Below are positions 55,000 through 63,556 of a stretch of DNA of 64,000 bases, piece by piece. The stretch covers positions 1 to 64,000 of the forward strand of contig NZ_JAKGBW010000018.1 in the NCBI RefSeq assembly GCF_021556485.1. Direction: 5' to 3'. Below the pieces are notes generated by a model, which saw nothing but the letters and a program-made list of their open reading frames with translations, did no database searches and had not been told where the DNA came from. A program made the position numbers and the translations under genes. This stretch comes from Oceanobacillus alkalisoli. GTDB taxonomy: Bacteria; Bacillota; Bacilli; Bacillales; Amphibacillaceae. Position 1 is the stretch's first letter; each line of letters opens with the position of its first letter.

Positions 55000-55299
55000 G
55001 ATATTCCCTCCAAGCTTTTATTGATTATATTTTATATCATTACAGACAAGGGTCTCTGACATCCCTTTTCCTATTTATTGAACAAATGTACGCTAACTGA
55101 ATAAATCATTGGTTTCCATTTTCTAATTCGGGTTTATCTTATCACTCAAGTTGGGCATAGTAACAACAGAGACAATCCATTTAAAATAATGTCAACAAGT
55201 GGTCTGCCAAAGATATGTTTAGATTCCATTGAGTAGTGCCAACGGATTGCTTTAAAATAGAAGTATAAGATATTACTTCAATTAAGGGAGTGTGGAAAG
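55000..55299. other. Upstream region of the mannitol operon
   Basis: 300 bp without a gene. A weak promoter, TTGCTT (55247-55252) with TATTAC at 18 bp (55271-55276), lies just before mtlA, as expected for an activator-dependent start. TTGGCA-type half-sites (55207-55212 and 55238-55243 on the minus strand) may be part of an MtlR site, but no full palindrome or cre box could be assigned. Confidence 0.35.
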
Positions 55300-57081
55300 A
55301 TGGCTGAAAAGAAGGGCATTCGAGCAAAAGCACAGCAATTCGGCAGTTATTTAAGCGGAATGATTATGCCGAACATCGGTGCCTTTATTGCTTGGGGAAT
55401 TATAACGGCTTTATTTATTGAAGATGGTTGGTTGCCAAATGCACAATTGGCAACAATGGTCGACCCGATGCTTATTTACTTATTGCCATTATTGATAGGG
55501 TTTACAGGCGGCCGGATGGTCTATGACATACGTGGTGGGATTGTTGGTGCTACGGCTACGATGGGAGTTATCGTCGGAGCGGATATTCCAATGTTTCTCG
55601 GAGCAATGGTGATGGGACCACTTGCCGGCTATTTAATGAGGAAAATAGATGATCTCTTCCAGGCGAAGATTCGTCAAGGGTTTGAGATGCTTTACAATAA
55701 CTTCTCCGCTGGTATATTGGCGGCACTACTTGCGATTATTGCTGTCTATGCAATTGGTCCAGTAGTAGAAGGATTGAACACAGCACTTGCAGCAGGAGTG
55801 GAAGTAATTATTGCCGCAGGGTTATTGCCACTTGCGAACATCATTATTGAACCTGCGAAAATTCTATTCTTGAATAATGCAATTAACCATGGAATATTAA
55901 GTCCGATTGGTGCGGATCAAGCGAGTGAAGTCGGGAAATCAATACTATTCCTGTTGGAAGCAAACCCTGGCCCAGGTATCGGTATTTTACTCGCATTCAT
56001 GATTTTTGGTAAAGGTGCTTCCAAGAGTTCTGCACCAGGGGCTGCAATCATTCAGTTCTTCGGTGGGATTCATGAAATTTATTTCCCTTACGTATTGATG
56101 AAACCAATTCTAATTCTTGCAGTCATCGCTGGTGGTATGAGTGGTGTATTCATGTTCCAGCTATTTGGTGCGGGATTAGTTGCCCCTTCATCACCTGGTA
56201 GTATTTTCGCTGTCCTTGCGATGACGGCACAAGACAGTTATCTTGGTGTAATCTTAGGTGTTCTAGTGGCAGCAGCCGTCACCTTTGTTATTGCTGCTAT
56301 CATTTTGAAATCAAGCAAGACAGAGACGGACAGTTTAGCAGATGCTGCAGGTAAAATGGAAGCAATGAAAGGCAAGAAAAGCTCTGTTACAGGTGCTTTG
56401 AACCAAGATGAAGAAGAAAATAAAGAGATTGTAAAAACAGTCACTACCCGGAAGAAAACACCAGAACAAATCGATAAAATTATTTTCGCTTGTGATGCTG
56501 GTATGGGCTCAAGCGCGATGGGTGCATCCCTTCTGAAAAATAAATTCAAGAAGTCGGATATCGATATTTTCGTAACGAATAAAGCAATCAATGATATTCC
56601 CAATGATGCGGATATTGTTATCACCCATAAAGACTTGACCGATCGTGCAAAAGCGAAACTTCCAACAGCTGAGCATATTTCCGTCGATAACTTCCTGAAC
56701 AGCCCGAAATATGATGAACTCGTAGATCGATTGCTTACAGGAGATGTGGCAGATGATTTAGATCAAGAGAAAGAAGAGACAGCACCTGAACCAGAACAGG
56801 AAGATGTAAATAAAGTTATTTTCGCCTGTGACGCTGGTATGGGTTCAAGCGCGATGGGTGCCTCGTTACTGAAAAATAAATTCAAGAAGGCAGATATTGA
56901 CATCTTCGTAACGAATAAAGCGATTAATGACATCCCGGATGATGCAGATATTGTCATCACCCATAAGGATTTGACCGACCGTGCGAAGAATAAACTTCCA
57001 ACGGCAGAGCATATTTCCGTTGATAATTTCCTAAACAGCCCGAAATATGACGAATTGGTGGAACGGTTGAAAGATAACTAG
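55300..57081 (+). CDS. mtlA: Mannitol-specific PTS enzyme IICBB with duplicated IIB domain
   Basis: Imports and phosphorylates mannitol. The 593-residue protein has the IIC membrane domain (residues 1 to about 345), with GGIHEIYFPYVLMKP carrying the substrate-site Glu, and a charged linker. IIB1 (392-477) and IIB2 (504-589) each have the phospho-cysteine motif CDAGMGSSAMG (Cys398 and Cys510). Gram-positive MtlA normally has one IIB and about 470-480 residues. The two IIB copies differ at 6 of 86 residues. A normal ribosome-binding site precedes the ATG. Confidence 0.95.
   Translation: MAEKKGIRAKAQQFGSYLSGMIMPNIGAFIAWGIITALFIEDGWLPNAQLATMVDPMLIYLLPLLIGFTGGRMVYDIRGGIVGATATMGVIVGADIPMFLGAMVMGPLAGYLMRKIDDLFQAKIRQGFEMLYNNFSAGILAALLAIIAVYAIGPVVEGLNTALAAGVEVIIAAGLLPLANIIIEPAKILFLNNAINHGILSPIGADQASEVGKSILFLLEANPGPGIGILLAFMIFGKGASKSSAPGAAIIQFFGGIHEIYFPYVLMKPILILAVIAGGMSGVFMFQLFGAGLVAPSSPGSIFAVLAMTAQDSYLGVILGVLVAAAVTFVIAAIILKSSKTETDSLADAAGKMEAMKGKKSSVTGALNQDEEENKEIVKTVTTRKKTPEQIDKIIFACDAGMGSSAMGASLLKNKFKKSDIDIFVTNKAINDIPNDADIVITHKDLTDRAKAKLPTAEHISVDNFLNSPKYDELVDRLLTGDVADDLDQEKEETAPEPEQEDVNKVIFACDAGMGSSAMGASLLKNKFKKADIDIFVTNKAINDIPDDADIVITHKDLTDRAKNKLPTAEHISVDNFLNSPKYDELVERLKDN
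56473..56730 (+). repeat. First copy of the tandem IIB-coding repeat in mtlA
   Basis: 258 bp encoding IIB1. By hand alignment with the second copy (56809-57066) I count about 30 synonymous codon changes and 6 amino-acid changes. This pattern points to long coexistence under purifying selection. Confidence 0.9.
56809..57066 (+). repeat. Second copy of the tandem IIB-coding repeat in mtlA
   Basis: 258 bp encoding IIB2, offset by 336 bp from the first copy. The linker between the copies is acidic (DDLDQEKEETAPEPEQED). Confidence 0.9.
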
Positions 57082-57097
57082 TGGGGGAGAATTGACC

Positions 57098-59152
57098 TTG
57101 AGTATTACAGCTCGAGAAAGAAAAATCATCTTGTTCTTACTTCAGAACCAAGGACAAGTGACTGTCGAAGATATCGCTAAAGCACTTGATGTTAGTTCGC
57201 GAACGATTCACCGTGATTTAAAAAGCATTGAAAAAATTCTTTCAAACCACCAATTGGAGCTCGACAAAAAAGCGGGCGTCGGGCTCCAAATCGTTGGTAA
57301 CCAAGCGGATAAGCAATTATTAGAACGGATGCTTTCCAATATTAATCCTATTGATTACACTCAGGAAGAAAGACAAGCCATGGTTCTATCCATGCTGCTT
57401 GAATCAAATGAGCCGGTGAAACTGTTCACCCTTGCTCATGAATTAGATGTAACGATTGCCACTGTCAGAAATGATTTGGATCAACTGGAAGAAGCGTTAG
57501 GGAACTTTCACTTAACGATTATCCGAAGAAGAGGATATGGTGTACAAATTGAAGGAGACGAAGCAAATAAACGGTCCGCAATCACTCATTTGATTGCAAA
57601 ATACGTGGATCCCTTTTCTTTCATCTCCCTACTAAAAGAAAATATTCAAAACAAGCAAACGCCGACCATTTCCAACCGCTTATTAGGACTCGTCAATCCA
57701 GATACATTAAAAATTATTGAAAAAACCGTAGGAACTGCAAGCACAGAACTACCGTATGAGTTAGCAGACAGCGCCCGTGTCGGATTAGTCGTCCACCTTG
57801 CACTCGCAATCGAGCGACTAAAAAAGGGAGATACGATTCAATTTGACCGGGCATACTTCAAACAGATACAGGGTACAGAGGAATATAAGATAGCTGAAAA
57901 AATCATCAATGAATTGGAGACGGCCCTGGACATCGATATTCCTGAAGATGAGATCGGTTATATTACCATGCATTTAATGGGAGCGAAACTCCGTGCAGAC
58001 CAACATGTTTTGTTAGAAGTGGAGAACTCAGGATTCGCCTACCAAGTCAAACAGTTGATCGCTTATATAAGTAAACAGCTCCATGTTGATATGATGGGAA
58101 ACAACCCATTACTGAATGATTTAGTTACCCATTTGAAACCAGCCATTTACCGGATGCAAAAACAGATGAAGATCACGAATCCGATGATTGATCAGATTAA
58201 ACATGACTACGACGATTTGTTTCACTTAATTGCAGAAGCAGCAAGCGTTATTTTTCCTGACTTGGATTTCCCGGATGATGAGATTGGTTTCCTCGTCCTT
58301 CATTTTGCAGCTGCATTACTAAAAGGTGAAAGACAGAAGGCCCTTGTTATTTGTTCCAGTGGAATTGGTACAGCGAAAATCTTAGCTACCCAATTAATGA
58401 AGCAAGTACCGGAAATTAAACAAATTGAAAACAAATCGATGTTCGATGTAGATGAAGCTGATTTGGATCAATATGATTTAATCATTTCAACGCTCCCCTT
58501 AACGGAATTGGAGGACACAGATTATATTCTCGTTTCCCCAATGTTAAATCAATCAGAAGTCCATCAGATTAAAAAGGCAATCCGCCAGCAGAGGCTCATT
58601 GTAAATAATGAAAAGCAAAAAAGTAATGCGAATTCGCTCTTGCAGTTAGAATCCATCAAACTTTATACCGATACCATTCTTGATTTGCTTCATTCCTTCT
58701 ATATTGATGAACGCAATCATGAAGAATCTACATTACGAGCAATTTGTATCGATTTGGAAAAACGAAAAATAATAAAGAACAGTGAAACAGTTTTTACTAA
58801 ATTACTGGAAAGAGAGCAAGCAGGCGGACTTGGGATACCAGATACAAGCTTGGCACTTTTCCATACACGCTCTAGAGACGTGCCTTCTATCCACTTTTCC
58901 ATTTATGTATTGGAAAATGCGAGTCCGATGAGGGGGATGGACGGAAAAGAGATGAAAGTAAAACATATCCTAGTCATGCTAGCCCCGGAAGATATTCAAC
59001 AAGAAAGGCTAGAGACACTAAGTTATTTAAGCAGTCTGCTCATCCAGGAAGACGAAGCGGTTCGTTTGTTTGAATCTGCAGATGAAACAGCGATCAAATT
59101 CTATTTAGCCGAGCGTTTTCAAACGTTTTTAAAGGATAAAAAATTACTATAA
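57098..59152 (+). CDS. mtlR: Mannitol operon transcriptional activator MtlR (PRD-containing)
   Basis: A PTS-regulated activator of about 684 residues: two N-terminal HTH domains (about 1-75, 80-150), PRD1 (about 175-285), PRD2 (about 295-400), a GatB-like IIB domain (LVICSSGIGTAKILATQL, Cys near 428) and a C-terminal IIA-like domain (about 535-680, LFHTRSRD). The TTG at 57098 is 8 bp after GGGGGAG; a TTG at 57092 is too close. It lies 16 bp after mtlA. Phosphorylation by PTS proteins should set its activity. Confidence 0.93.
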   Translation: MSITARERKIILFLLQNQGQVTVEDIAKALDVSSRTIHRDLKSIEKILSNHQLELDKKAGVGLQIVGNQADKQLLERMLSNINPIDYTQEERQAMVLSMLLESNEPVKLFTLAHELDVTIATVRNDLDQLEEALGNFHLTIIRRRGYGVQIEGDEANKRSAITHLIAKYVDPFSFISLLKENIQNKQTPTISNRLLGLVNPDTLKIIEKTVGTASTELPYELADSARVGLVVHLALAIERLKKGDTIQFDRAYFKQIQGTEEYKIAEKIINELETALDIDIPEDEIGYITMHLMGAKLRADQHVLLEVENSGFAYQVKQLIAYISKQLHVDMMGNNPLLNDLVTHLKPAIYRMQKQMKITNPMIDQIKHDYDDLFHLIAEAASVIFPDLDFPDDEIGFLVLHFAAALLKGERQKALVICSSGIGTAKILATQLMKQVPEIKQIENKSMFDVDEADLDQYDLIISTLPLTELEDTDYILVSPMLNQSEVHQIKKAIRQQRLIVNNEKQKSNANSLLQLESIKLYTDTILDLLHSFYIDERNHEESTLRAICIDLEKRKIIKNSETVFTKLLEREQAGGLGIPDTSLALFHTRSRDVPSIHFSIYVLENASPMRGMDGKEMKVKHILVMLAPEDIQQERLETLSYLSSLLIQEDEAVRLFESADETAIKFYLAERFQTFLKDKKLL

Positions 59153-59158
59153 ATATAA

Positions 59159-59401
59159 GTTCAAAAAGGAGGATAAAAAGGACCGAGGTCGGCTAAATAA
59201 GCAACATTCTGTTGCAACGCCGACACTAGCACATCCTGTGCGTCGAAATTCGAGGCGGCGAAGCTCCCGGCACCGGAATGTACGTCAGTAGGTACATGAG
59301 GAGAGAAAAAGCGAGCCAACGAGCTTCCACAGGACGTGGACGGTCTTAGTAGAACCTCCCATTCACAAAGTGTCATTTTTACCGAACTTTTTGAACAACC
59401 T
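59159..59401. repeat. Family C palindromic repeat, copy C2, inside the mtl operon
   Basis: A 243-bp element with ends GTTCAAAAAG and CTTTTTGAAC. It matches C1 (27541) at both ends but carries about 100 extra bp in the middle. TATAA occurs on both flanks (59154-59158 and 59403-59407), possibly a target duplication. It separates mtlR from mtlF and ends right at the mtlF ribosome-binding site; strong hairpins here could attenuate transcription. Confidence 0.78.
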
Positions 59402-59422
59402 CTATAAGGAGTGGTGTATACC

Positions 59423-59860
59423 ATGGCAAAAGAAGTATTAGCAAAAGAAAATATTAAGTTGAACGTCTCATTAAACAATCAGGAAGAAGCGATTCGCTAT
59501 GCAGGCCAAATTCTAGTAGATAATGGCTATGTCGAATCTTCCTATATCGATAAAATGTTTGAACGGGAAGAATTAACATCGACCTATATGGGGAACTTCG
59601 TCGCGATTCCACATGGTACAGAAGATGCGAAGTCAGAAGTAAATGATTCCGGCTTATCCGTCGTCACCGTTCCGGAAGGTGTAGCGTACGGAGATGGCAA
59701 CACAGTGAAAATTTTAATTGGAATTGCTGGTAAAGGAGACGAGCACTTAGATATTCTCTCCAATATCGCAATCGTGCTCTCCGACGAAGACAATATCCAA
59801 TCGATTCTTGACGCAGCGTCAGAAGAAGAAATCATTCGTATCTTTGATGAGGTGAACTAA
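59423..59860 (+). CDS. mtlF: Mannitol-specific PTS enzyme IIA
   Basis: A 145-residue phosphocarrier that passes phosphate from HPr to the IIB domain of MtlA. The phospho-His motif is FVAIPHGT (His near 62). The ATG at 59423 gives the usual MAKEVL-type start; GTG codons at 59411 and 59414 lie on top of the AAGGAG. It abuts mtlD (TAA immediately followed by ATG). Confidence 0.94.
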   Translation: MAKEVLAKENIKLNVSLNNQEEAIRYAGQILVDNGYVESSYIDKMFEREELTSTYMGNFVAIPHGTEDAKSEVNDSGLSVVTVPEGVAYGDGNTVKILIGIAGKGDEHLDILSNIAIVLSDEDNIQSILDAASEEEIIRIFDEVN

Positions 59861-61006
59861 ATGGAAGCAGTACATTTTGGTGCAGGCAATATTGGACGTG
59901 GTTTTATTGGTTTATTACTCCATCAAGCGGCATATCACACAACCTTTGTCGATGTGAACGAAGAAGTGATTAAGGAAATCAACACAGAAAAACAATACAA
60001 CGTCGTATTAGCAGCAGAAGAAAGCGAATCGTTAACCGTTAAAAACATTTCGGGAATTCATAGTATCCAAGACCCAGGGAGAGTCGTCCAGGCAATTGTT
60101 CAAGCGGATATTATTACAACTGCTGTCGGGCCAAATGTATTGCCGATCATTGCTGAACTCATCGCTAAGGGGTTGAAAGAGCGAGCTAAAACAAATAATC
60201 AACCCCTAAATATTATCGCCTGTGAAAACATGGTCGGTGGCACTTCCTTTTTAAAGGAGAAAGTTTACGACCATCTGACACAAGATGAAAAGACAATATT
60301 TGATAACTTGTTCGGCTTCCCGGATGCAGCGGTGGATCGAATTGTACCGAACCAGAAACATGACAATCTACTTCAAGTTTCTGTAGAACCTTACTATGAA
60401 TGGGTTGTGGAAGAACCTGCACTCAAAGGTACCAAGCCGGAGATTAATGGGATTACTTTCGTTCGAGATCTCACCCCTTATATCGAACGGAAGCTATTCA
60501 CGGTCAATTCCGGCCATGCAGCTGTCGCTTATATCGGTCATCCGATGGGATACCACACCATTACAGAAGCAATTAATGACAAAAAGGTACAAGAAACAAT
60601 AAAAGGCGCGTTACATGAGTCAGGCGAAGCGTTGATTCAAACATATAGCTTTAACCGGGAAGAACATCAAGCATATATTGAGAAAATTATCGGCCGCTTT
60701 ATGAATCCATATATTTCTGATGAAATCATAAGGGTGGCAAGAGGTCCAATTCGTAAGCTTGGTGCTAAAGAACGACTCATTCGTCCGGCATCGATGTATA
60801 TGGACGTAACCGGGAAAGCACCAACCTACCTTGCGAAAACAATTGCAGCTGCTCTTAAGTTTACTAATGAACAAGATGAAGAGGCAGTAAAATTACAGAA
60901 GATGATTGCAGAACAGGGGGTCCGAGAAACATTGAAAGAAGTTTCCGGTTTAGAAGAAGGACATCCCTTGCTTGAAGTTATTTTAAAGGCTTATAATGAA
61001 AGATAG
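59861..61006 (+). CDS. mtlD: Mannitol-1-phosphate 5-dehydrogenase
   Basis: Oxidises mannitol 1-phosphate to fructose 6-phosphate with NAD. The 381-residue protein has the N-terminal NAD motif [13 protein letters not shown], the CENMVGG region and the catalytic segment [17 protein letters not shown] (Lys and His). It starts directly after the mtlF stop. Its end lies 31 bp before the ptsI start. Confidence 0.96.
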   Translation: MEAVHFGAGNIGRGFIGLLLHQAAYHTTFVDVNEEVIKEINTEKQYNVVLAAEESESLTVKNISGIHSIQDPGRVVQAIVQADIITTAVGPNVLPIIAELIAKGLKERAKTNNQPLNIIACENMVGGTSFLKEKVYDHLTQDEKTIFDNLFGFPDAAVDRIVPNQKHDNLLQVSVEPYYEWVVEEPALKGTKPEINGITFVRDLTPYIERKLFTVNSGHAAVAYIGHPMGYHTITEAINDKKVQETIKGALHESGEALIQTYSFNREEHQAYIEKIIGRFMNPYISDEIIRVARGPIRKLGAKERLIRPASMYMDVTGKAPTYLAKTIAAALKFTNEQDEEAVKLQKMIAEQGVRETLKEVSGLEEGHPLLEVILKAYNER

Positions 61007-61037
61007 ACATTACGATAACTATTCAGGGGCTGGTAAA

Positions 61038-62759
61038 ATGAACAAAGAATTAAAAGGAATTGCTGCATCACCTGGTATAGCGATTGCTAAAGCATACCAA
61101 CTCGTAACACCGGACTTATCCTTTGAAAAAGTAACGACTGAAAATACAGAGGAAGAGATTAGCCGGCTAGAACAAGCATTAGAAGTTTCCAGAACGGAGC
61201 TCGAGAAAATCAAAGCGCATACGGAAAATAAGCTTGGTGAAGACCATGCTGCGATTTTCTCTGCTCATCTCTTAATTTTAAATGACCCAGAACTAATTAA
61301 TCCGATGAAGGAAAAAATCGAAACGGATAAGGTTATTGCAGCAACTGCTGTTGAAGAAGTATCCGCGATGTTTATCGACATGTTCGAAAACATGGACAAC
61401 GAATATATGCGGGAACGTGCCGCAGACATTAAGGATGTCACAAAGCGAATCATGGCACATTTACTTGGTGTCACCTTCCCGAACCCTGCATTAATTGACG
61501 AAGAGGTCGTCATTATCGCAGAGGACTTAACACCATCTGACACAGCACAATTGAACCGCGAATTTGTTCAAGGATTCGCAACAGACATCGGGGGCCGGAC
61601 TTCACATTCCGCCATTATGGCAAGATCACTCGAAATACCTGCCGTTGTCGGAACGAAAAATATCACCGAATCAGTTGCACAAAATGATCTCATCATTATT
61701 GATGGTCTAGAAGGTAATGTCATCATCCATCCAACCGATGAAGAAGTGGCAACGTATAAGAAAAAACAGGCAGCTTACGCAAAACAACAAGAAGAGTGGG
61801 CTAAATTAAAAGACGAGCCTACGATTACGAAAGATGGCGCCGAGGTTGAGCTTGCTGCAAACATCGGAACACCAGATGACGTAGCAGGTGCTCTTCATAA
61901 CGGAGCAGAAGGAATCGGTCTGTACCGGACCGAATTTCTATACATGGGTAAAAGTGAACTGCCATCTGAAGAAGAACAGTTTGAAGCATATAAATCCGTG
62001 CTTGAACAGATGGGGGACAAACCAGTTGTCGTCCGTACACTAGACATTGGTGGCGATAAAGAGCTGGACTACCTGGATCTGCCAAAGGAATTAAACCCAT
62101 TTCTAGGCTTCCGTGCGATCCGTTTCTGTTTGGAAAATGAAGATGTTTTCCGCCCGCAGCTCCGTGCTTTACTTCGTGCAAGTGCCTTTGGGAACTTAAA
62201 AATCATGTTCCCAATGATTGCAACACTGGAAGAATTCCGCCAAGCAAAAGGGATCCTACTCGATGAGAAGGAAAAGCTAACTGCGGAAGGCATGGAAGTA
62301 TCCGAGAATATCGAAGTCGGAATTATGGTCGAAATTCCATCTACAGCAGTTACTGCAGCACAATTTGCTAAAGAAGTTGATTTCTTCAGTATTGGAACGA
62401 ACGACCTTATCCAATACACAATGGCTGCTGACCGGATGAATGAACAGGTCTCTTATCTCTACCAACCATATCATCCGGCAATCTTGAACTTAGTCAATAA
62501 TGTGATTGAAGCGGCTCACAAAGAAGGTAAATGGGCTGGCATGTGCGGTGAAATGGCTGGAGACCCGATTGCTGTTCCAATTCTGTTAGGACTTGGACTA
62601 GACGAATTCAGCATGAGTGCAACATCTATCCTTCCCGCCCGGACACAGTTAAGCAAGCTCTCAAAAGAACAGATTGCTTCCCATAAGGAAGAATTGTTGG
62701 CGATGGGTACGACGGATGAGGTTGTTGAATTTATTAATCAACTCATCAATCAAGCTTAA
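61038..62759 (+). CDS. ptsI: PTS enzyme I (phosphoenolpyruvate-protein phosphotransferase)
   Basis: The general PTS kinase that phosphorylates HPr from PEP. The 573-residue protein has the phospho-His motif [13 protein letters not shown] (His near 189), the PEP-binding TEFLYMG and [11 protein letters not shown], and the active-site GMCGEMAGD (Cys near 502). The ATG at 61038 follows AGGGG. ptsI normally lies with ptsH; here no ptsH is near, and ptsI is the last gene of the mannitol operon, followed by a terminator. Confidence 0.95.
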   Translation: MNKELKGIAASPGIAIAKAYQLVTPDLSFEKVTTENTEEEISRLEQALEVSRTELEKIKAHTENKLGEDHAAIFSAHLLILNDPELINPMKEKIETDKVIAATAVEEVSAMFIDMFENMDNEYMRERAADIKDVTKRIMAHLLGVTFPNPALIDEEVVIIAEDLTPSDTAQLNREFVQGFATDIGGRTSHSAIMARSLEIPAVVGTKNITESVAQNDLIIIDGLEGNVIIHPTDEEVATYKKKQAAYAKQQEEWAKLKDEPTITKDGAEVELAANIGTPDDVAGALHNGAEGIGLYRTEFLYMGKSELPSEEEQFEAYKSVLEQMGDKPVVVRTLDIGGDKELDYLDLPKELNPFLGFRAIRFCLENEDVFRPQLRALLRASAFGNLKIMFPMIATLEEFRQAKGILLDEKEKLTAEGMEVSENIEVGIMVEIPSTAVTAAQFAKEVDFFSIGTNDLIQYTMAADRMNEQVSYLYQPYHPAILNLVNNVIEAAHKEGKWAGMCGEMAGDPIAVPILLGLGLDEFSMSATSILPARTQLSKLSKEQIASHKEELLAMGTTDEVVEFINQLINQA

Positions 62760-62774
62760 AAAACTACATGAAAT

Positions 62775-62810
62775 AGGGTACTGCACCTTCGGGTATACAG
62801 TACCCTTTTT
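62775..62810 (+). terminator. Terminator of the mtl-ptsI operon
   Basis: AGGGTACTG and CAGTACCCT pair over 9 bp around about 14 nt, followed by TTTT. Confidence 0.87.
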
Positions 62811-62815
62811 AAATA

Positions 62816-63169
62816 TCATTGCCCATCTAAAATCATTTCCTCCGATTCCCCGCCCCAACTAATTGTTACCTTTATATCGCTATCCACTTGCCTTTCATTG
62901 AATGACATTCTCGTAGTTAATACACCCTCTTTATTCAACGACGCATTGACGCTTGTTGTTTGTAATCCCTCTTCAATCACAACATTGACCTTTCCCTTGG
63001 GCATTGCTTCTTCTCCAATATACTTGATGGAAAGACTCTCATCTCTCCAGTAGTCCATTTCCCAATGATCACTTACTCCCGTATAAATTCTGCTTTCATC
63101 ATCTAAGCAAGCTGAAACAAATAAAGCAGTCGTGAACAATATGAAAAGAAATAAAATCCTTTTCCGCAT
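62816..63169 (-). CDS. Small lipoprotein of unknown function
   Basis: A 117-residue protein: a basic start, hydrophobic core and lipobox VSAC (Cys21) mark a secreted lipoprotein. The mature part is beta-rich and acidic (DHWEMDYWRDESLSIKYIG) and resembles no family I can name. It is convergent with ptsI. Confidence 0.7.
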   Translation of the reverse strand: MRKRILFLFILFTTALFVSACLDDESRIYTGVSDHWEMDYWRDESLSIKYIGEEAMPKGKVNVVIEEGLQTTSVNASLNKEGVLTTRMSFNERQVDSDIKVTISWGGESEEMILDGQ

Positions 63170-63243
63170 CCGATCTCCTCCTCCGTTATACTTGCTTCAT
63201 ATATAATTCCTCATGCTACTTTTATTAAATATTTATACAACCT

Positions 63244-63355
63244 AATGAATTTCATAATAAGTATTTAATCCTTCACCATCACCATATGTAGTTGGTTCGT
63301 TCCCAACTACATATGGTGATGGAAAAGCCGACTTTGGTAATTATGAAATTCATTC
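63244..63355. repeat. Family A MITE-like repeat, copy A4
   Basis: A 112-bp element in the same orientation as A2, with termini AATGAATTTCATAAT and ATTATGAAATTCATT. The inner palindrome pairs the same 20-mers as A3. It is flanked exactly by AACCT (63239-63243 and 63356-63360). It lies between the lipoprotein gene and the zinc-uptake gene. Confidence 0.88.
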
Positions 63356-63393
63356 AACCTTTTTATAAAATCTTTAAATCGAAACAATTCCTA

Positions 63394-63422
63394 TTTACAA
63401 ATCGAAATCATTACGATATAGT
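63394..63422 (+). promoter_or_regulatory. Promoter of the zinc-uptake gene with Zur box in the spacer
   Basis: TTTACA (63394-63399), 17-bp spacer, TATAGT (63417-63422). The spacer ends with TCGAAATCATTACGA (63402-63416), close to the Bacillus Zur box TCGTAATNATTACGA, predicting zinc repression. Confidence 0.75.
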
Positions 63423-63511
63423 ATAACTTATTAAATAAATGAAAGGAGAAAAATAGAAAGCGATATCCTACCATTACAAGAGCATATACATAAATTTTTT
63501 TTCACAAATAA

Positions 63512-63526
63512 TCATAATGGTTTCGA
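63512..63526. promoter_or_regulatory. Second Zur-like box
   Basis: TCATAATGGTTTCGA, 30 bp upstream of the start codon, resembles the Zur consensus with more mismatches than the first box. It lies in the transcribed leader, so it may act as a roadblock. Confidence 0.5.
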
Positions 63527-63556
63527 TTTAAAGTTTGTTAGAAGGAGGATTCAAAC

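Noticed and set aside
55190-55260. cre (CcpA) site before mtlA
   Set aside because: TGCCAACGGATTGC resembles the pattern only in its central CG and misses several fixed positions.
59161-59478. 105-codon minus-strand frame between mtlR and mtlF
   Set aside because: It is formed by repeat C2 plus the antisense of mtlF; no ribosome-binding site or family match.
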